Shown: positions 51,435-60,601, numbered from the stretch's first letter. The stretch is 64,000 nucleotides of DNA from CAVQUE01 sp046290435 (GCA_046290435.1 JBKAGO010000035.1:1-64000); one strand, 5' to 3'. Notes: a model not told the origin generated them from the sequence alone. A program made the numbers and translations.

Positions 51435-52681
51435 CCTCTTCGATCACCTCGCCCCTCGACGTCGCGGCGATCAAGAAGGACTTCCCCATCCTGAGTCGCG
51501 AGATCCGGGATCGGCGCCTCGTCTACCTCGACTCCGCCAACACGTCGCAGAAGCCCAACCAGGTCATCGACGCGATGAGCGAGTATTACCGCAACCACAA
51601 CGCCAACGTTCACCGGGGTTCCTACCAGCTGGCGGTCGAGGCCACCGACGCCATCGAGGGGGCCCGCGACATCGTCGCCCGCTTCATGGGCACCACCGAT
51701 CGACGCGAGATCGTCTTCACCAAGAACGCCACCGAAGCCATGAACCTGGTCGCCCGGTCCTGGGGCGGCGCCAACCTCGGACCCGGCGATGCCGTCGTGC
51801 TCACCGAGCTCGAACACCACGCCAACATCGTGCCGTGGCACATGCTCGCCGCCGAGCGCGGCATCGAGCTGCGCTGGATTCCCGTGGGCGACGACGGCCA
51901 TCTGGATCTCACCGACCTCGACGCCCTTCTCGATGGCGCCAAGCTGCTCGGCCTGTCGGCGATGTCCAACGTGCTCGGCACGCTCACACCGGTCCGGCGC
52001 CTCGCCGACGCCGCCCACGACGCGGGTGCGGTCGTCCTCGTCGATGCCAGCCAGTACACGCCGCACCTGCCCACCGACGTGGGCGAGATGGGCGCGGACT
52101 TCGTGGTGTTCACCGGCCACAAGGTCCTCGGCCCCATGGGCATCGGCGTGTTGTGGGCCCGTGCGGAGATCCTCGATGCGATGCCACCCTTCCTCGGTGG
52201 TGGCGAGATGATCCTCCAGGTGACCAAGGAGGGCTTCACGACCAACGAGCTTCCGTGGAAGTTCGAGGCCGGTACCCCCATGGTCGCCGAGGCCGTCGGC
52301 CTCGCCGCCGCCATCGAGTACCTCGAAGGCCTGGGGATGGACGCCGTTCGCGAGCACGAAGTGGCGCTCACGGGCTACACCATGCGGCGGCTCACCGAGA
52401 CCTACGGTGACGACATCGTCATCCACGGCCCCGCCGAGCCCGCCGAGCGCGGTGGTGTGCTGTCGTTCGCCTATCGGGACGTGCACCCTCACGACATGGC
52501 CCAGGTGCTGGACCAGCACAACGTCTGTGTCCGTGCCGGCCATCACTGCGCCAAGCCACTGATGCAGGTGCTGGGCGTCGGTGCCACCACGCGGGCGTCG
52601 CTGTATGTGTACAACGACGAGTCCGACGTCGATGTGTTCGTCGATGCGCTGGCCGAGGCCGGCGATATCTTCGGGCTCTGA
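51431..52681 (+). CDS. sufS: cysteine desulfurase SufS
   Basis: A 416-residue PLP enzyme that takes sulfur from cysteine for Fe-S assembly. The PLP lysine is in FTGHKVLGPMG; the catalytic cysteine is in RAGHHCAKPLM; ELEHHANIVPW and the substrate-binding RASLYVYN are typical of class II desulfurases. ATG 51431 overlaps the sufC stop (ATGA). The sulfur acceptor SufU follows 26 bases later. Confidence 0.95.
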   Translation: MTSSITSPLDVAAIKKDFPILSREIRDRRLVYLDSANTSQKPNQVIDAMSEYYRNHNANVHRGSYQLAVEATDAIEGARDIVARFMGTTDRREIVFTKNATEAMNLVARSWGGANLGPGDAVVLTELEHHANIVPWHMLAAERGIELRWIPVGDDGHLDLTDLDALLDGAKLLGLSAMSNVLGTLTPVRRLADAAHDAGAVVLVDASQYTPHLPTDVGEMGADFVVFTGHKVLGPMGIGVLWARAEILDAMPPFLGGGEMILQVTKEGFTTNELPWKFEAGTPMVAEAVGLAAAIEYLEGLGMDAVREHEVALTGYTMRRLTETYGDDIVIHGPAEPAERGGVLSFAYRDVHPHDMAQVLDQHNVCVRAGHHCAKPLMQVLGVGATTRASLYVYNDESDVDVFVDALAEAGDIFGL

Positions 52682-52707
52682 ACGGCCGTCGGTCAGGGAG
52701 ACAAGCT

Positions 52708-53205
52708 GTGTCGGGACTCGAAGACCTCTATCGCGAGATCATCCTCGACCACTACCGGTCGCCGCGAAACCGCGGCGAGCTCGAATCGCCGCCGGCGGTG
52801 GTCGAGCGCGGTTTCAACCCCCTGTGTGGTGACGAGATCGTCGTCTACGCCGACATCGACGACGACGGGGTCATCACCGACATCCGCATCGGCGGGCAGG
52901 GTTGCTCCATCAGCCAGGCGTCGGCGTCGATGATGTCGGCAGCGGTGAAGGGCAAGACCGTCGCCGAGGCCCGGGCCCTCACCGATGCCTTCAAGGCCAT
53001 GATGAGTGTCCACGGCTCCGAACTCTCCGACAGCGAAGCCGACGACCTCGACGCCGTCGGATCGGCCGCCGATGGCGCCATCGAGTTGGGCGACCTCGAG
53101 GCGCTGCGGGGAGTCGTGAAGTTCCCGGTGCGCATCAAGTGCGCCAACCTGTCGTGGAACACCCTCGATCTCGTCCTCGAAGGCGGTACCGACTCCGACG
53201 CCTGA
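52708..53205 (+). CDS. sufU: sulfur-transfer protein SufU
   Basis: A 165-residue SufU that accepts sulfur from SufS. The zinc or sulfur ligands are at NPLCGDEI, GQGCSISQASASMM and RIKCANLSW, the expected three cysteines plus the Asp between. The 18-21 residue insertion that separates SufU from IscU is present (GSELSDSEADDLDA). GTG 52708 has AGGGAG upstream. It ends this transcription unit; about 50 bases separate it from the convergent SDR gene. Confidence 0.92.
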   Translation: MSGLEDLYREIILDHYRSPRNRGELESPPAVVERGFNPLCGDEIVVYADIDDDGVITDIRIGGQGCSISQASASMMSAAVKGKTVAEARALTDAFKAMMSVHGSELSDSEADDLDAVGSAADGAIELGDLEALRGVVKFPVRIKCANLSWNTLDLVLEGGTDSDA

Positions 53206-53252
53206 GCGGCGGGCCGAACCGGCTCGGCGCAAGCCGGCGCGTCCGCGGCGTG

Positions 53253-54044
53253 TCAGCCGAACCCGGGAATATCGCCGAAGCGGTGCTCCTGGCGAACCTG
53301 GTCACGGCCCGCCACCACCGAGACCGCGCGACCGGTGCCGGGTTCGAGCGCCGTGGCGATCATGGCCTCGGCGACCTGCGCAGGGGCCAACAGGTTCGGG
53401 CGGTCGGCTGCATCGGCAGCACTCGCCCCGACGAGCGGCGTGGCCACTCCCCCGGGACAGATCGCGTCGATGGTGATGCCCTGGGTGGCAAGGGCCGGTG
53501 CGATCGCCCGCACCCACCCGACCACTGCATGTTTGGTGGCGGTGTAGAACGGGTCCGGGGCCCAGGGCACCAGGCCTGCAGCCGAGGCGGTGGCCACGAT
53601 CGCTCCCCCGCTCATGGATGCCGCTGCGGCGAGGGTTCCGAAGACCACCCCGTCGATGTTCACCGCGGCCACGGCGCGGTAGCGCGCGGCGTCGAGATCG
53701 GCGACCGTGTACGGCGATCCCTGATCCACAATCGGTCGCCCCAGGATGCCGGCGTTGAGGAACACGAGATCCACGCCGCCGAGCGCTGCGACCGCCTCGG
53801 CGACCATGGCGGTGTTGGCGCCCTCGCCGTCGGCGACGTCGACCACCATCGTCGAGGCGCCGGTCGCCGCTGCCACGGCCTCGAGGCTGCTGGCATCGAG
53901 GTCGATGGCGAGCACCTTCGCTCCGCCCTGCACGAGCTGCGCCACGAGCTCTGCGCCGATACCGGAGCCGCCGCCGGTGACGATGGCTCGCCTGGCTTCG
54001 AGCGACTGCCCTGATCGCGATGGCTCAGCCACCGGACCGACCAC
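53253..54044 (-). CDS. short-chain dehydrogenase/reductase
   Basis: A 263-residue classical SDR. NAD(P) motif TGGGSGIGAE, the LNAG strand and YTATKHA (catalytic YxxxK), with a serine at VATASAAG. No substrate can be read. GTG 54032 would overlap the pterin dehydratase stop by 8 bases and may be the real start; I give the longer form. It and the pterin dehydratase form a small operon between the two suf units. Confidence 0.82.
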   Translation of the reverse strand: MVGPVAEPSRSGQSLEARRAIVTGGGSGIGAELVAQLVQGGAKVLAIDLDASSLEAVAAATGASTMVVDVADGEGANTAMVAEAVAALGGVDLVFLNAGILGRPIVDQGSPYTVADLDAARYRAVAAVNIDGVVFGTLAAAASMSGGAIVATASAAGLVPWAPDPFYTATKHAVVGWVRAIAPALATQGITIDAICPGGVATPLVGASAADAADRPNLLAPAQVAEAMIATALEPGTGRAVSVVAGRDQVRQEHRFGDIPGFG

Positions 54045-54336
54045 CGAGGCGGTCGACCCGCCGGCAGAACTCGATGTCGAGCTCGGTCAGGCCGCCGGCA
54101 TCGTGATTGGTGATGGCGATCTCCACCCGGCTCCACACGTTGGACCACTCGGGATGATGGAAGAGCCGCTCGGCGATCAACGCCACGCCGGTCATGAAGC
54201 TGAACGCCTCGGTGAAGTCGGCGAAATCGAAGGACTTCGCCAGCTCACCATCGCGCCGTTCCCACCCATCGAGCGACGTCAACGCGTCGGAGATCTCGTC
54301 GTCATCGAGCAACCGGGACCGATCAGGTACAGCCAT
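54025..54336 (-). CDS. phhB: 4a-hydroxytetrahydrobiopterin dehydratase
   Basis: A 103-residue pterin-4a-carbinolamine dehydratase. The active-site block HHPEWSNVW (His pair) and the C-terminal TNHDAGGLTELD are intact. It recycles the oxidised pterin cofactor of aromatic amino acid hydroxylases, although none is in the window; DCoH-like proteins of this family may also have other roles. ATG 54336 is the only start that gives the normal length. Confidence 0.88.
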   Translation of the reverse strand: MAVPDRSRLLDDDEISDALTSLDGWERRDGELAKSFDFADFTEAFSFMTGVALIAERLFHHPEWSNVWSRVEIAITNHDAGGLTELDIEFCRRVDRLGGRSGG

Positions 54337-54367
54337 CCCTGGATTCTGCCACAGCCGCAGACCGAAG

Positions 54368-55045
54368 GATCCCGGCGCGTGGGAGCCGGAGACGAGCCGG
54401 CCCGGAAACAGCAGGGAGGCCGACAAGGCCCGGGAAACGTCGGCGCTCCCGCCTCCCCCGAGACGGCGGGGCACCCCGGCGGGTCACTTGGGCACCCCCG
54501 AGCCGTCTCGGCCCGACGCCGCTGCTGCGCAGCCCGCCGACACCAGCCGGCGACGTGCACACCGGAAGCCGGACGAGACGACCAAAGGACGATGGATCTG
54601 GCGGAGCCGTGACGGAGGCCACACGCAGCCAGCTGACCACACCGGTGCCACCCGCGCCGCCGCACCCGAGACGGCTGGCCCCCGGCGGTACTTGGCACCA
54701 GGACGTCTCGCCCGACGCCGCTGCTGCGCAGCCCGCCGACACCAGCCGGAACGCCACCGGAAGCCGGACGAGACGACCAAAGGACGATGGATCCGGCTCG
54801 CCGCCGGCGACGCCGGCCCGGAAACGAGGCCGACAAGGCCGGGAAACGTCGGCGCTCCCGCTCCCCGAGACGGGGACCCGGCGGGTCACTGGCACCCCCC
54901 GAGCCCTGGCCCGACGCCGCTGCTGCGCAGCCCGCCGACACCAGCCGGCGACGTGCACACCGGAAGCCGGACGAGACGACCAAAGGACGATGGATCCCGG
55001 CGCGAGGGAGCCGGAGACGAGCCGGCCCGGAAACACAGCCGGCCC
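54368..55045. repeat. array of long direct repeats (three units and a partial fourth)
   Basis: Each unit is about 200-232 bp and begins at GGATC and ends with GACCAAAGGACGATGGATC. Units: 54368-54599, 54594-54793, 54789-54997, partial 54992-55045. Shared blocks include CCGACGCCGCTGCTGCGCAG (54513, 54712 and 54911) and AAGCCGGACGAGACGACC (54567, 54761 and 54965). The middle unit diverges in its first half. No gene is convincing on either strand and no spacers separate the units. It fills the 715-base gap between the pterin dehydratase start and the sufC stop. Confidence 0.88.
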
Positions 55046-55051
55046 AGAGAA

Positions 55052-55819
55052 TCAGAAATCCAGGCCGCCGAGGCTCACGGCGGATTCGGTGGGCTTGATC
55101 CAGCGGTCATAGCCCGTGGATTCGAGCTCTTCGGCCAGTTCGGGGCCGCCACTGGTCTGGATCACACCGTCGACGAACACGTGGACGACGTCGGGGATGA
55201 GCTCGCGCAGCAGGCGGCTGTAGTGGGTGATGGCCAACACGCCGAGCGCTCCGTCGTTGGTGGCGCGTTCGACCCGACGGCTCACGGCCCGGAGGCCGTC
55301 GACGTCGAGGCCCGAGTCGAGCTCGTCGAGGATCGCGAACTTCGGCCCGAGCACGGCCAGCTGGAGGGTCTCGCTGCGCTTCTTCTCGCCGCCGGACATG
55401 TCGTCGTTGATGCCACGGGTGAGGTAGTCGCCGGGCATCCCGATCTCGGCCGCTTCGGCGTGCATCGCCTCGAGGACGGCGCCGGTGTCGCGGCCACCGG
55501 CCTTTGCGGCTTCGGTGAGTACCTCTTCGAGGCTGATGCCCTCGATCTCGACCGGGTACTGCATGGCCAGGAAGAGGCCTGCCTGGGCTCGTTCCCATGG
55601 CTCGAGCGCCAGGAGCTCGAGGCCGTCGATGGTCACCGAGCCTGCGGTGACCTCGTAGCCGGGGCGGCCCATCAACACATGGGAGAGCGTCGACTTGCCC
55701 GAGCCGTTGGGGCCCATGACGGCATGGACCTCGCCGCTGTTGATCTCGAGATCGATACCGCGCAGGATGTCGCGGCCTTCGACACGGGCGCACAGGCCCT
55801 CGACGACGAGACGGCTCAT
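55052..55819 (-). CDS. sufC: Fe-S assembly ATPase SufC (second copy)
   Basis: A 255-residue SufC with Walker A GPNGSGKST, signature MSGGEKKRSETLQL, Walker B FAILDELDSGLD and the AITHYSRLL switch. ATG 55819 overlaps the Rieske stop in ATGA. Set beside sufD and the Rieske gene it is the likely partner of the SufBD scaffold. sufB itself is not in the window. Confidence 0.92.
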   Translation of the reverse strand: MSRLVVEGLCARVEGRDILRGIDLEINSGEVHAVMGPNGSGKSTLSHVLMGRPGYEVTAGSVTIDGLELLALEPWERAQAGLFLAMQYPVEIEGISLEEVLTEAAKAGGRDTGAVLEAMHAEAAEIGMPGDYLTRGINDDMSGGEKKRSETLQLAVLGPKFAILDELDSGLDVDGLRAVSRRVERATNDGALGVLAITHYSRLLRELIPDVVHVFVDGVIQTSGGPELAEELESTGYDRWIKPTESAVSLGGLDF

Positions 55820-56163
55820 GATGGGCTCTCCTCGGGTGATTCGGACACGTAGACCTCGCCGTCGACGACCTCGACGCGATACGTCGCGACGGGCGCGATG
55901 GCGGGCAGGGTGAGCGCCTCGCCGGTGCAGAGCGAGAACAGGGCACCGTGCTTCCAGCATTCGATGGTGAGTTCGTCGGTGTCGACCTCGCCCTCGGAGA
56001 GCGAGTAGTTCGCGTGGCTGCAGCGATCGGCGACGGCGTAGAGGTCGTCGCCGGCGCGCACGACGGCCACCTTGGTGCCGGCGAGGTCGACACGCGCCGT
56101 TGTGCCGCTCTCGAGCTCGTCGAATGCGCCGACGCGCACCCGCGCGGTATCGGATTCAGCCAT
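55816..56163 (-). CDS. Rieske-type ferredoxin of the suf operon
   Basis: A 115-residue protein with a Rieske [2Fe-2S] centre: CSHANYSLSEG and ECWKHGALF give the two Cys and two His ligands. It resembles the non-haem oxygenase ferredoxin that sits in actinobacterial suf operons between sufD and sufC. It may supply electrons during cluster assembly. ATG 56163 gives MAESDT and overlaps the sufD stop by 8 bases; ATG 56166 is equally possible. Confidence 0.88.
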   Translation of the reverse strand: MAESDTARVRVGAFDELESGTTARVDLAGTKVAVVRAGDDLYAVADRCSHANYSLSEGEVDTDELTIECWKHGALFSLCTGEALTLPAIAPVATYRVEVVDGEVYVSESPEESPS

Positions 56164-57430
56164 CATCGCCTCCGGTGGTGGTTCGGGCGTCGAGCTTGCC
56201 GGCGATCTCGGCCTCGAGATGCTCCATCAGTTCGGGTACGGGCAGGTGGCCGATGACTTCGCGGAAGAAGCCCTCGACCATCAGGCGCTCGGCCACGAAG
56301 GTGGGGATGCCGCGGCTCTCGAGGTAGAAGCGCTGTTCGGGGTCGACCGGCGAGACCGTCGATGCGTGGCTGCATCGGACGTCGTTGTTCTCGATCTCGA
56401 GGTTGGGGACCGACTCGGCCCAGGCGTGCTCGGAGAGCTTGATGTTGCGGTTGGTCTGGAAGGCGTTGGTGCCTGCTGCGACCGGTGCGACACGGATGAG
56501 GCCCGTGTAGATCGACGTCGAATGGTCGTCGAGGACACCCTTGAACACCAGGTTGCTCGTGGTGTCCCTGGCCCGATGCTCCTGAAAGGTCCGGAAGTCC
56601 AGGGTCTGGTCGCCGTCGCCGTAGTAGGCGGCGAACAGGTCGCCGGTGGCGCCGCGGCCGTTGAGGCGGCAGTCGGTGCGGAGGCGGGCATAGCCCCCGC
56701 CGATCGCCACGATGCCGCCGGTGAAGGTGGCCTGGCCTTCGACGTCGGCGGCCAGGGTGCCGAGCTGCCACACCCGGGGGCCGAGCTCCTGGACGTTCTG
56801 GTAGCCGACCCGGCTGGCCGGCCCGGCGGCGATCTCGGTGACGGGCACCACCAACGACGAGACGTCGTCGCTGCGGAAGACCTCGACGATGCGCACCGAG
56901 GCATCGGCCCCGACTTCGACCCGCAGGCGGGGGAACACCGCGATGCCGTCGCCGGCCACGTGGTGGGTGATCACGATGGGCTCGGCGATGTCGACGCCGG
57001 CCGGCACCCGCACGACGATGGGATCGGGCCCGAAGGCGGCGTTGGCGTCGCCGAAGACGTCGATGGCGCCGGCGAATCCGACCGCCTCGTCCAGAGACGC
57101 CGCCGAGGCGACCTGGAGCCGCGGTGCCCGCACTTCGAGTTCGACCACGAAGCCGTCGACGGTCACGATGGTGGCCGCGGTTGCGCCGAGGTCGATGCCC
57201 GGCCGGGATCCGCTGGGGCGCTCGGCCGCGGGGGCGAAGCGCTCGGGCGAGAAGTCGGCGATCGGACTGTAGCGCCACTCTTCGGCTTCGAAGCTCGGTA
57301 GTGGCGTGTCGGCGGCGCGTGCTGCGGCATCGACACGCACGGCACGGAGCCAGTCGGGCCCGGGCAGCGATGCTGCGAGGTCGGTCGGATACACCTTGTC
57401 TGGCCTCACGAGGTCGGCGGACACTGTCAT
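56156..57430 (-). CDS. sufD: Fe-S assembly protein SufD
   Basis: A 424-residue SufB/D-family protein. It lacks the extra N-terminal region of SufB and shows the beta-helix core (DQTLDFRTFQEHRA, NLVFKGVLDDHSTS, TNAFQTNRNIKLSEHAWAES) ending in the conserved ENNDVRCSHASTV and the C-terminal RGIPTFVAERLMVEGFF helix. SufD forms the scaffold with SufB and SufC. ATG 57430 is chosen over the GTG at 57439. Its promoter carries the dyad at 57495-57510. Confidence 0.9.
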   Translation of the reverse strand: MTVSADLVRPDKVYPTDLAASLPGPDWLRAVRVDAAARAADTPLPSFEAEEWRYSPIADFSPERFAPAAERPSGSRPGIDLGATAATIVTVDGFVVELEVRAPRLQVASAASLDEAVGFAGAIDVFGDANAAFGPDPIVVRVPAGVDIAEPIVITHHVAGDGIAVFPRLRVEVGADASVRIVEVFRSDDVSSLVVPVTEIAAGPASRVGYQNVQELGPRVWQLGTLAADVEGQATFTGGIVAIGGGYARLRTDCRLNGRGATGDLFAAYYGDGDQTLDFRTFQEHRARDTTSNLVFKGVLDDHSTSIYTGLIRVAPVAAGTNAFQTNRNIKLSEHAWAESVPNLEIENNDVRCSHASTVSPVDPEQRFYLESRGIPTFVAERLMVEGFFREVIGHLPVPELMEHLEAEIAGKLDARTTTGGDDG

Positions 57431-57493
57431 GGGTGGCACGACCGGGTGGAACCCGATGGCGCCTGCTGCGCCCGGCCGAGCCGAGCGGCATTT

Positions 57494-57499
57494 ACCCTA
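57494..57499 (-). promoter_or_regulatory. -10 box of the sufD-Rieske-sufC unit
   Basis: On the minus strand TAGGGT lies within the dyad and about 63 bases before the sufD start. A repressor on the dyad would block it directly. Confidence 0.4.
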
Positions 57500-57510
57500 T
57501 CGCCGTAGTG
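57495..57510. promoter_or_regulatory. dyad operator of the sufD-Rieske-sufC unit
   Basis: CCCTATCGCCGTAGTG is an imperfect 6-4-6 inverted repeat matching the perfect one at 50640-50655 in the right half (GTAGTG), in spacing and in A/T-rich flanks. Confidence 0.5.
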
Positions 57511-57591
57511 CTAACTCCCGTCGGTTCCCGCCCATGGTGGTCGACCCGCACACGGGCACACGCAGCGAGTTCCCGGTGAGCAACAGGCGGT

Positions 57592-57957
57592 TCATCCACC
57601 GCGCCCGAAACGGCGCCGCAGGAAGCCGCGGACCCCGCGGTTTCGGCGTTCGGCCTCGAGGCGTTCGGCCTCGACTTCCTCTCGCACCGACGGCACCACC
57701 GCGTTGACGATGTCCTCGGCCGCATCGAGCAGCGCCGCGATCGAGTCGTCCTCGCCGAGGCCGGGTGGCTCCGCCGGTGTGGGAGGGGTGACGAGGGTGC
57801 CGTGCTTCCAATTGACGTCGGCCAGACGCGGGGCGTACGACGCACAGTTGTCGGGACATCGCCACGGTGCCTCCGGCGCCAGATCGAGGTCGCATTTGCG
57901 GACCGTGTCGCCGTTCGGATACGTACGGCTCTCGAAGAATCGGCAATCCTGTCGCAT
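57592..57957 (-). CDS. cysteine-containing conserved actinobacterial protein
   Basis: A 121-residue protein starting MRQDCRFFESRTYPNG, with C, C, C and C in CRFFE, RKCDLDLAPEAPWRC and PDNCASY; the four cysteines within 40 residues suggest a bound metal ion. The rest is a helical acidic region (LLDAAEDIVNAVVP) and a strongly basic tail (RRRFGRGG). Similar unnamed proteins start the same way in actinobacteria. It lies 53 bases downstream of the Ski2-like helicase on the same strand. Confidence 0.65.
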   Translation of the reverse strand: MRQDCRFFESRTYPNGDTVRKCDLDLAPEAPWRCPDNCASYAPRLADVNWKHGTLVTPPTPAEPPGLGEDDSIAALLDAAEDIVNAVVPSVREEVEAERLEAERRNRGVRGFLRRRFGRGG

Positions 57958-58010
57958 CGGCACCCCACCAGTGTGGCAAGAACCGCACCGCGAGCGGACG
58001 CGTGCGACCC

Positions 58011-60545
58011 TCACCCGCCGTGGCCGGATCCCAGCGCTTCGATCCCCACGAGGACCACGACCGCTCGGCCTTCGGCTCGCGATGCATCCGCGTCCACCGA
58101 TCCGCGCAGCCGCCATTCGTTGTGGCCCTCGGGGTCGCAGAGGATCTGGGTGACCGCGCCCGTCGCCGGGTTCCACGAGAAGTTGGCCCCGCTACGGGCG
58201 TCGGCGTCGGTCAGCACCGAGTCGTAACTGTCCCAGTAGGGCTCGGCGAGCGCCTCGAGGTCGGCGCTGCGCCATCGCCCCGAGCCAGGTGCGGGGAGTT
58301 CGGCCAGCCCCGTGAAGTCACGACGGGCGAACAGACCGACCCAGCGGAAGGCCTCGTTGCGGACCATCACGCCGAACGCACGCCGGTTGGCGGTCACATC
58401 ACGACGTTCTGGTTCGCCGTCGCCGCCATCGATGCCGGAGCCGACGGTGACCGGATCGAGGTCGGTCCCGGCCTGGATGCGTTCCCATTCGTCCAACATG
58501 CTGGAGTCGACCTGGCGGACCAGCTCGCCGAGCCAGGCCTCGAGATCGTCGAGCTCGTCGGTCTTCGCCCTGTCGGGGACGTTCTGCACCAGGCCCTTGT
58601 AGGCGTCGGTCAGATAGCGCAGGAGGACACCTTCGCTGCGCTTGAGACCGTGGTGACGGACGTAGTCGTGGAACGTGTAGCCCATCTCGAAGAGCTCGCG
58701 GGCCACTGCCTTCGGGCGCGGCGTGTCCTCCCCCACCCAGGGATGGTGACGCCGGAACACGACGAACGCGCCCCACAGGTACTCGCGCAGTGGCTTGGGG
58801 TACTCGGCTTCGGACAGCTCGGCCATGCGGTCGTCGTACTCGACGCCGTTGGCCTTGAGCCTGGCGACCAGCTCGTTCTTGACCCGGTCGAGCTGGGACT
58901 TCAGCACTGGTCGGGGGTCGTCGAGCACTGCCTCGACCACCGACAACACGTCGAGCGCATAGTCGGGGTGGTCACGGTCGAGCGCGTCGATGGCCTCCAC
59001 CGCGAACAGCGACAGCGGCTGGGTGAGCGCGAAGTCGTCCTGGAGGTCGATGGTCACCCGCACCGTTCGCCCCTCGTCGTCGGGCTCGTCGAGTTGTTCG
59101 ACGACCTCGGCGTCCACGAGCGCCCGGTACATCGAGATCGCCCGGCGGATGTGGGTGCGCTGGCGCGAGCGGGGCTCGTGGTTGTCGATGAGCAGCCCGC
59201 GCACGGCCGCGCAGCCGTCGCCGGGGCGATCGAGGACGTTCAGCAGCATCTGATGACTGACCGCGAAGCTCGACGTCAGCGGCTCGGGAGTGCCATCGAC
59301 GAGGCGGCGGAACGTGTCCTCGTTCCACGGGGCGTAACCGAACTCCGGTGCCTTGCGCTTGACCAGCTTGCGCCGCTTGCGGGCGTCGTCGCCGGCCTTG
59401 GCCTCCATGCGCCGGTTCTCGATCCAGTGTTCGGGTGCCTGGACCCAGACGAAGCCCTCGTCGTCGAAGCCCTTGCGTCCGGCCCGCCCGGCGATCTGGA
59501 GGAACTCGCGTACCCGCAACACCCTGGTCTCGGAGCCGTCGTACTTGCAGAGCTTGGTGAACAGGACCGAACGGATCGGCACGTTGACCCCGACCCCCAG
59601 GGTGTCGGTGCCGCAGATCAGCTTCAGGAGTCCCTGCTGGGCCAGTTTCTCGACGAGCAACCGGTACCGGGGCAACAGTCCGGCGTGGTGCACCCCGATG
59701 CCGGCCATGATGAAGCGGCGGAGATCCTTGCCGACGGGGCTGTCGAAGCGGAAGCCCCCGACGGCCTCGCGCAACGCCTCCTTCTCGGCAGGCGACAGCA
59801 CGTTCAAGCTGGTGAGCGACTGCGCAGACGCCATGGCCTCGGCCTGGGTGAAGTGCACGATGTACACCGGCGCCCGATCGAGCTCCAACAACGCATCCAA
59901 CGACTCGTGCTGGGGTGTCTCGCGGAACTCGAACTCGAGCGGCACCGGGCGCGTGGAGCTGGTGACCTCGACGGTGCCGCGTCCGGTACGGGCCTCGAGC
60001 TCGTGGGCGATCTTGCCGGTCGGACCCATGGTGGCGCTGATCAGCAGGAACTGGCTGCCGGTGAGCGTGAGGATGGGGACCTGCCATGCCCAGCCGCGTT
60101 GGGGATCGGTGTAGTAGTGGAACTCGTCCATCACGACCACGTCGGCATCCGCGTCGGCGCCCAGGCGCAGTGCCCGGTTGGCCAGGATCTCGGCGGTGCA
60201 GCAGATGATCGGGGCATCGGCGTTGACCGAGGCGTCGCCGGTGACCATGCCGACCTGATCCGATCCGAACGACCGGCACAGGTCGAAGAACTTCTCCGAC
60301 ACCAGCGCCTTGATCGGCGCGGTGTAGTACGAACGCCGACGCTGGTGCAGCGCCGCATAGTGCGCGGCCTCGGCGACGAGCGACTTGCCCGACCCCGTCG
60401 GTGTCGTGAGCAACACGTTGTTGCCGGCGAGCAACTCGAGGACGGCCTCTTCCTGGGCCGGGTAGAGGTCGAGGCCGCGCTCGATCACCCGATCGACGAA
60501 CCCGTCGAGCAGCACGTCGGGATCGTCGATCGGTTCAGCGGCCAT
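58011..60545 (-). CDS. Ski2/Mtr4-like DEAD/H-box RNA helicase
   Basis: An 844-residue superfamily 2 helicase. Motif I is TTPTGSGKSL, motif II VMDEFHYY (DEFH), motif III LISATMG, and motif VI QIAGRAGRKG, with a linker KRKAPEFGYAPWNEDTFRR beyond it. The C-terminal half is a long helical region of the DUF3516 type known from actinobacterial Ski2-like helicases. It probably unwinds structured RNA during decay. ATG 60545 is preceded by TACCCT at 60557-60552, 6 bases away, suggesting a leaderless transcript. Confidence 0.9.
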   Translation of the reverse strand: MAAEPIDDPDVLLDGFVDRVIERGLDLYPAQEEAVLELLAGNNVLLTTPTGSGKSLVAEAAHYAALHQRRRSYYTAPIKALVSEKFFDLCRSFGSDQVGMVTGDASVNADAPIICCTAEILANRALRLGADADADVVVMDEFHYYTDPQRGWAWQVPILTLTGSQFLLISATMGPTGKIAHELEARTGRGTVEVTSSTRPVPLEFEFRETPQHESLDALLELDRAPVYIVHFTQAEAMASAQSLTSLNVLSPAEKEALREAVGGFRFDSPVGKDLRRFIMAGIGVHHAGLLPRYRLLVEKLAQQGLLKLICGTDTLGVGVNVPIRSVLFTKLCKYDGSETRVLRVREFLQIAGRAGRKGFDDEGFVWVQAPEHWIENRRMEAKAGDDARKRRKLVKRKAPEFGYAPWNEDTFRRLVDGTPEPLTSSFAVSHQMLLNVLDRPGDGCAAVRGLLIDNHEPRSRQRTHIRRAISMYRALVDAEVVEQLDEPDDEGRTVRVTIDLQDDFALTQPLSLFAVEAIDALDRDHPDYALDVLSVVEAVLDDPRPVLKSQLDRVKNELVARLKANGVEYDDRMAELSEAEYPKPLREYLWGAFVVFRRHHPWVGEDTPRPKAVARELFEMGYTFHDYVRHHGLKRSEGVLLRYLTDAYKGLVQNVPDRAKTDELDDLEAWLGELVRQVDSSMLDEWERIQAGTDLDPVTVGSGIDGGDGEPERRDVTANRRAFGVMVRNEAFRWVGLFARRDFTGLAELPAPGSGRWRSADLEALAEPYWDSYDSVLTDADARSGANFSWNPATGAVTQILCDPEGHNEWRLRGSVDADASRAEGRAVVVLVGIEALGSGHGG

Positions 60546-60551
60546 GGCCTC

Positions 60552-60557
60552 AGGGTA
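60552..60557 (-). promoter_or_regulatory. possible leaderless -10 box of the helicase gene
   Basis: On the minus strand TACCCT is followed by six bases and then the ATG. Confidence 0.35.
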
Positions 60558-60601
60558 GGGCGCCCGAACCGCTGCGATCCCCGAGCACCACGGCGGCGTC
60601 C

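Noticed and set aside
54279..55036. Proteins encoded by the repeat array (frames on both strands)
   Set aside because: Several overlapping frames of low-complexity Arg/Ser/Ala sequence exist on both strands and change between units; no start site or family supports any of them.
54368..55045. Possible CRISPR array
   Set aside because: Units are 200-230 bp and abut directly without unique spacers; no cas gene nearby.
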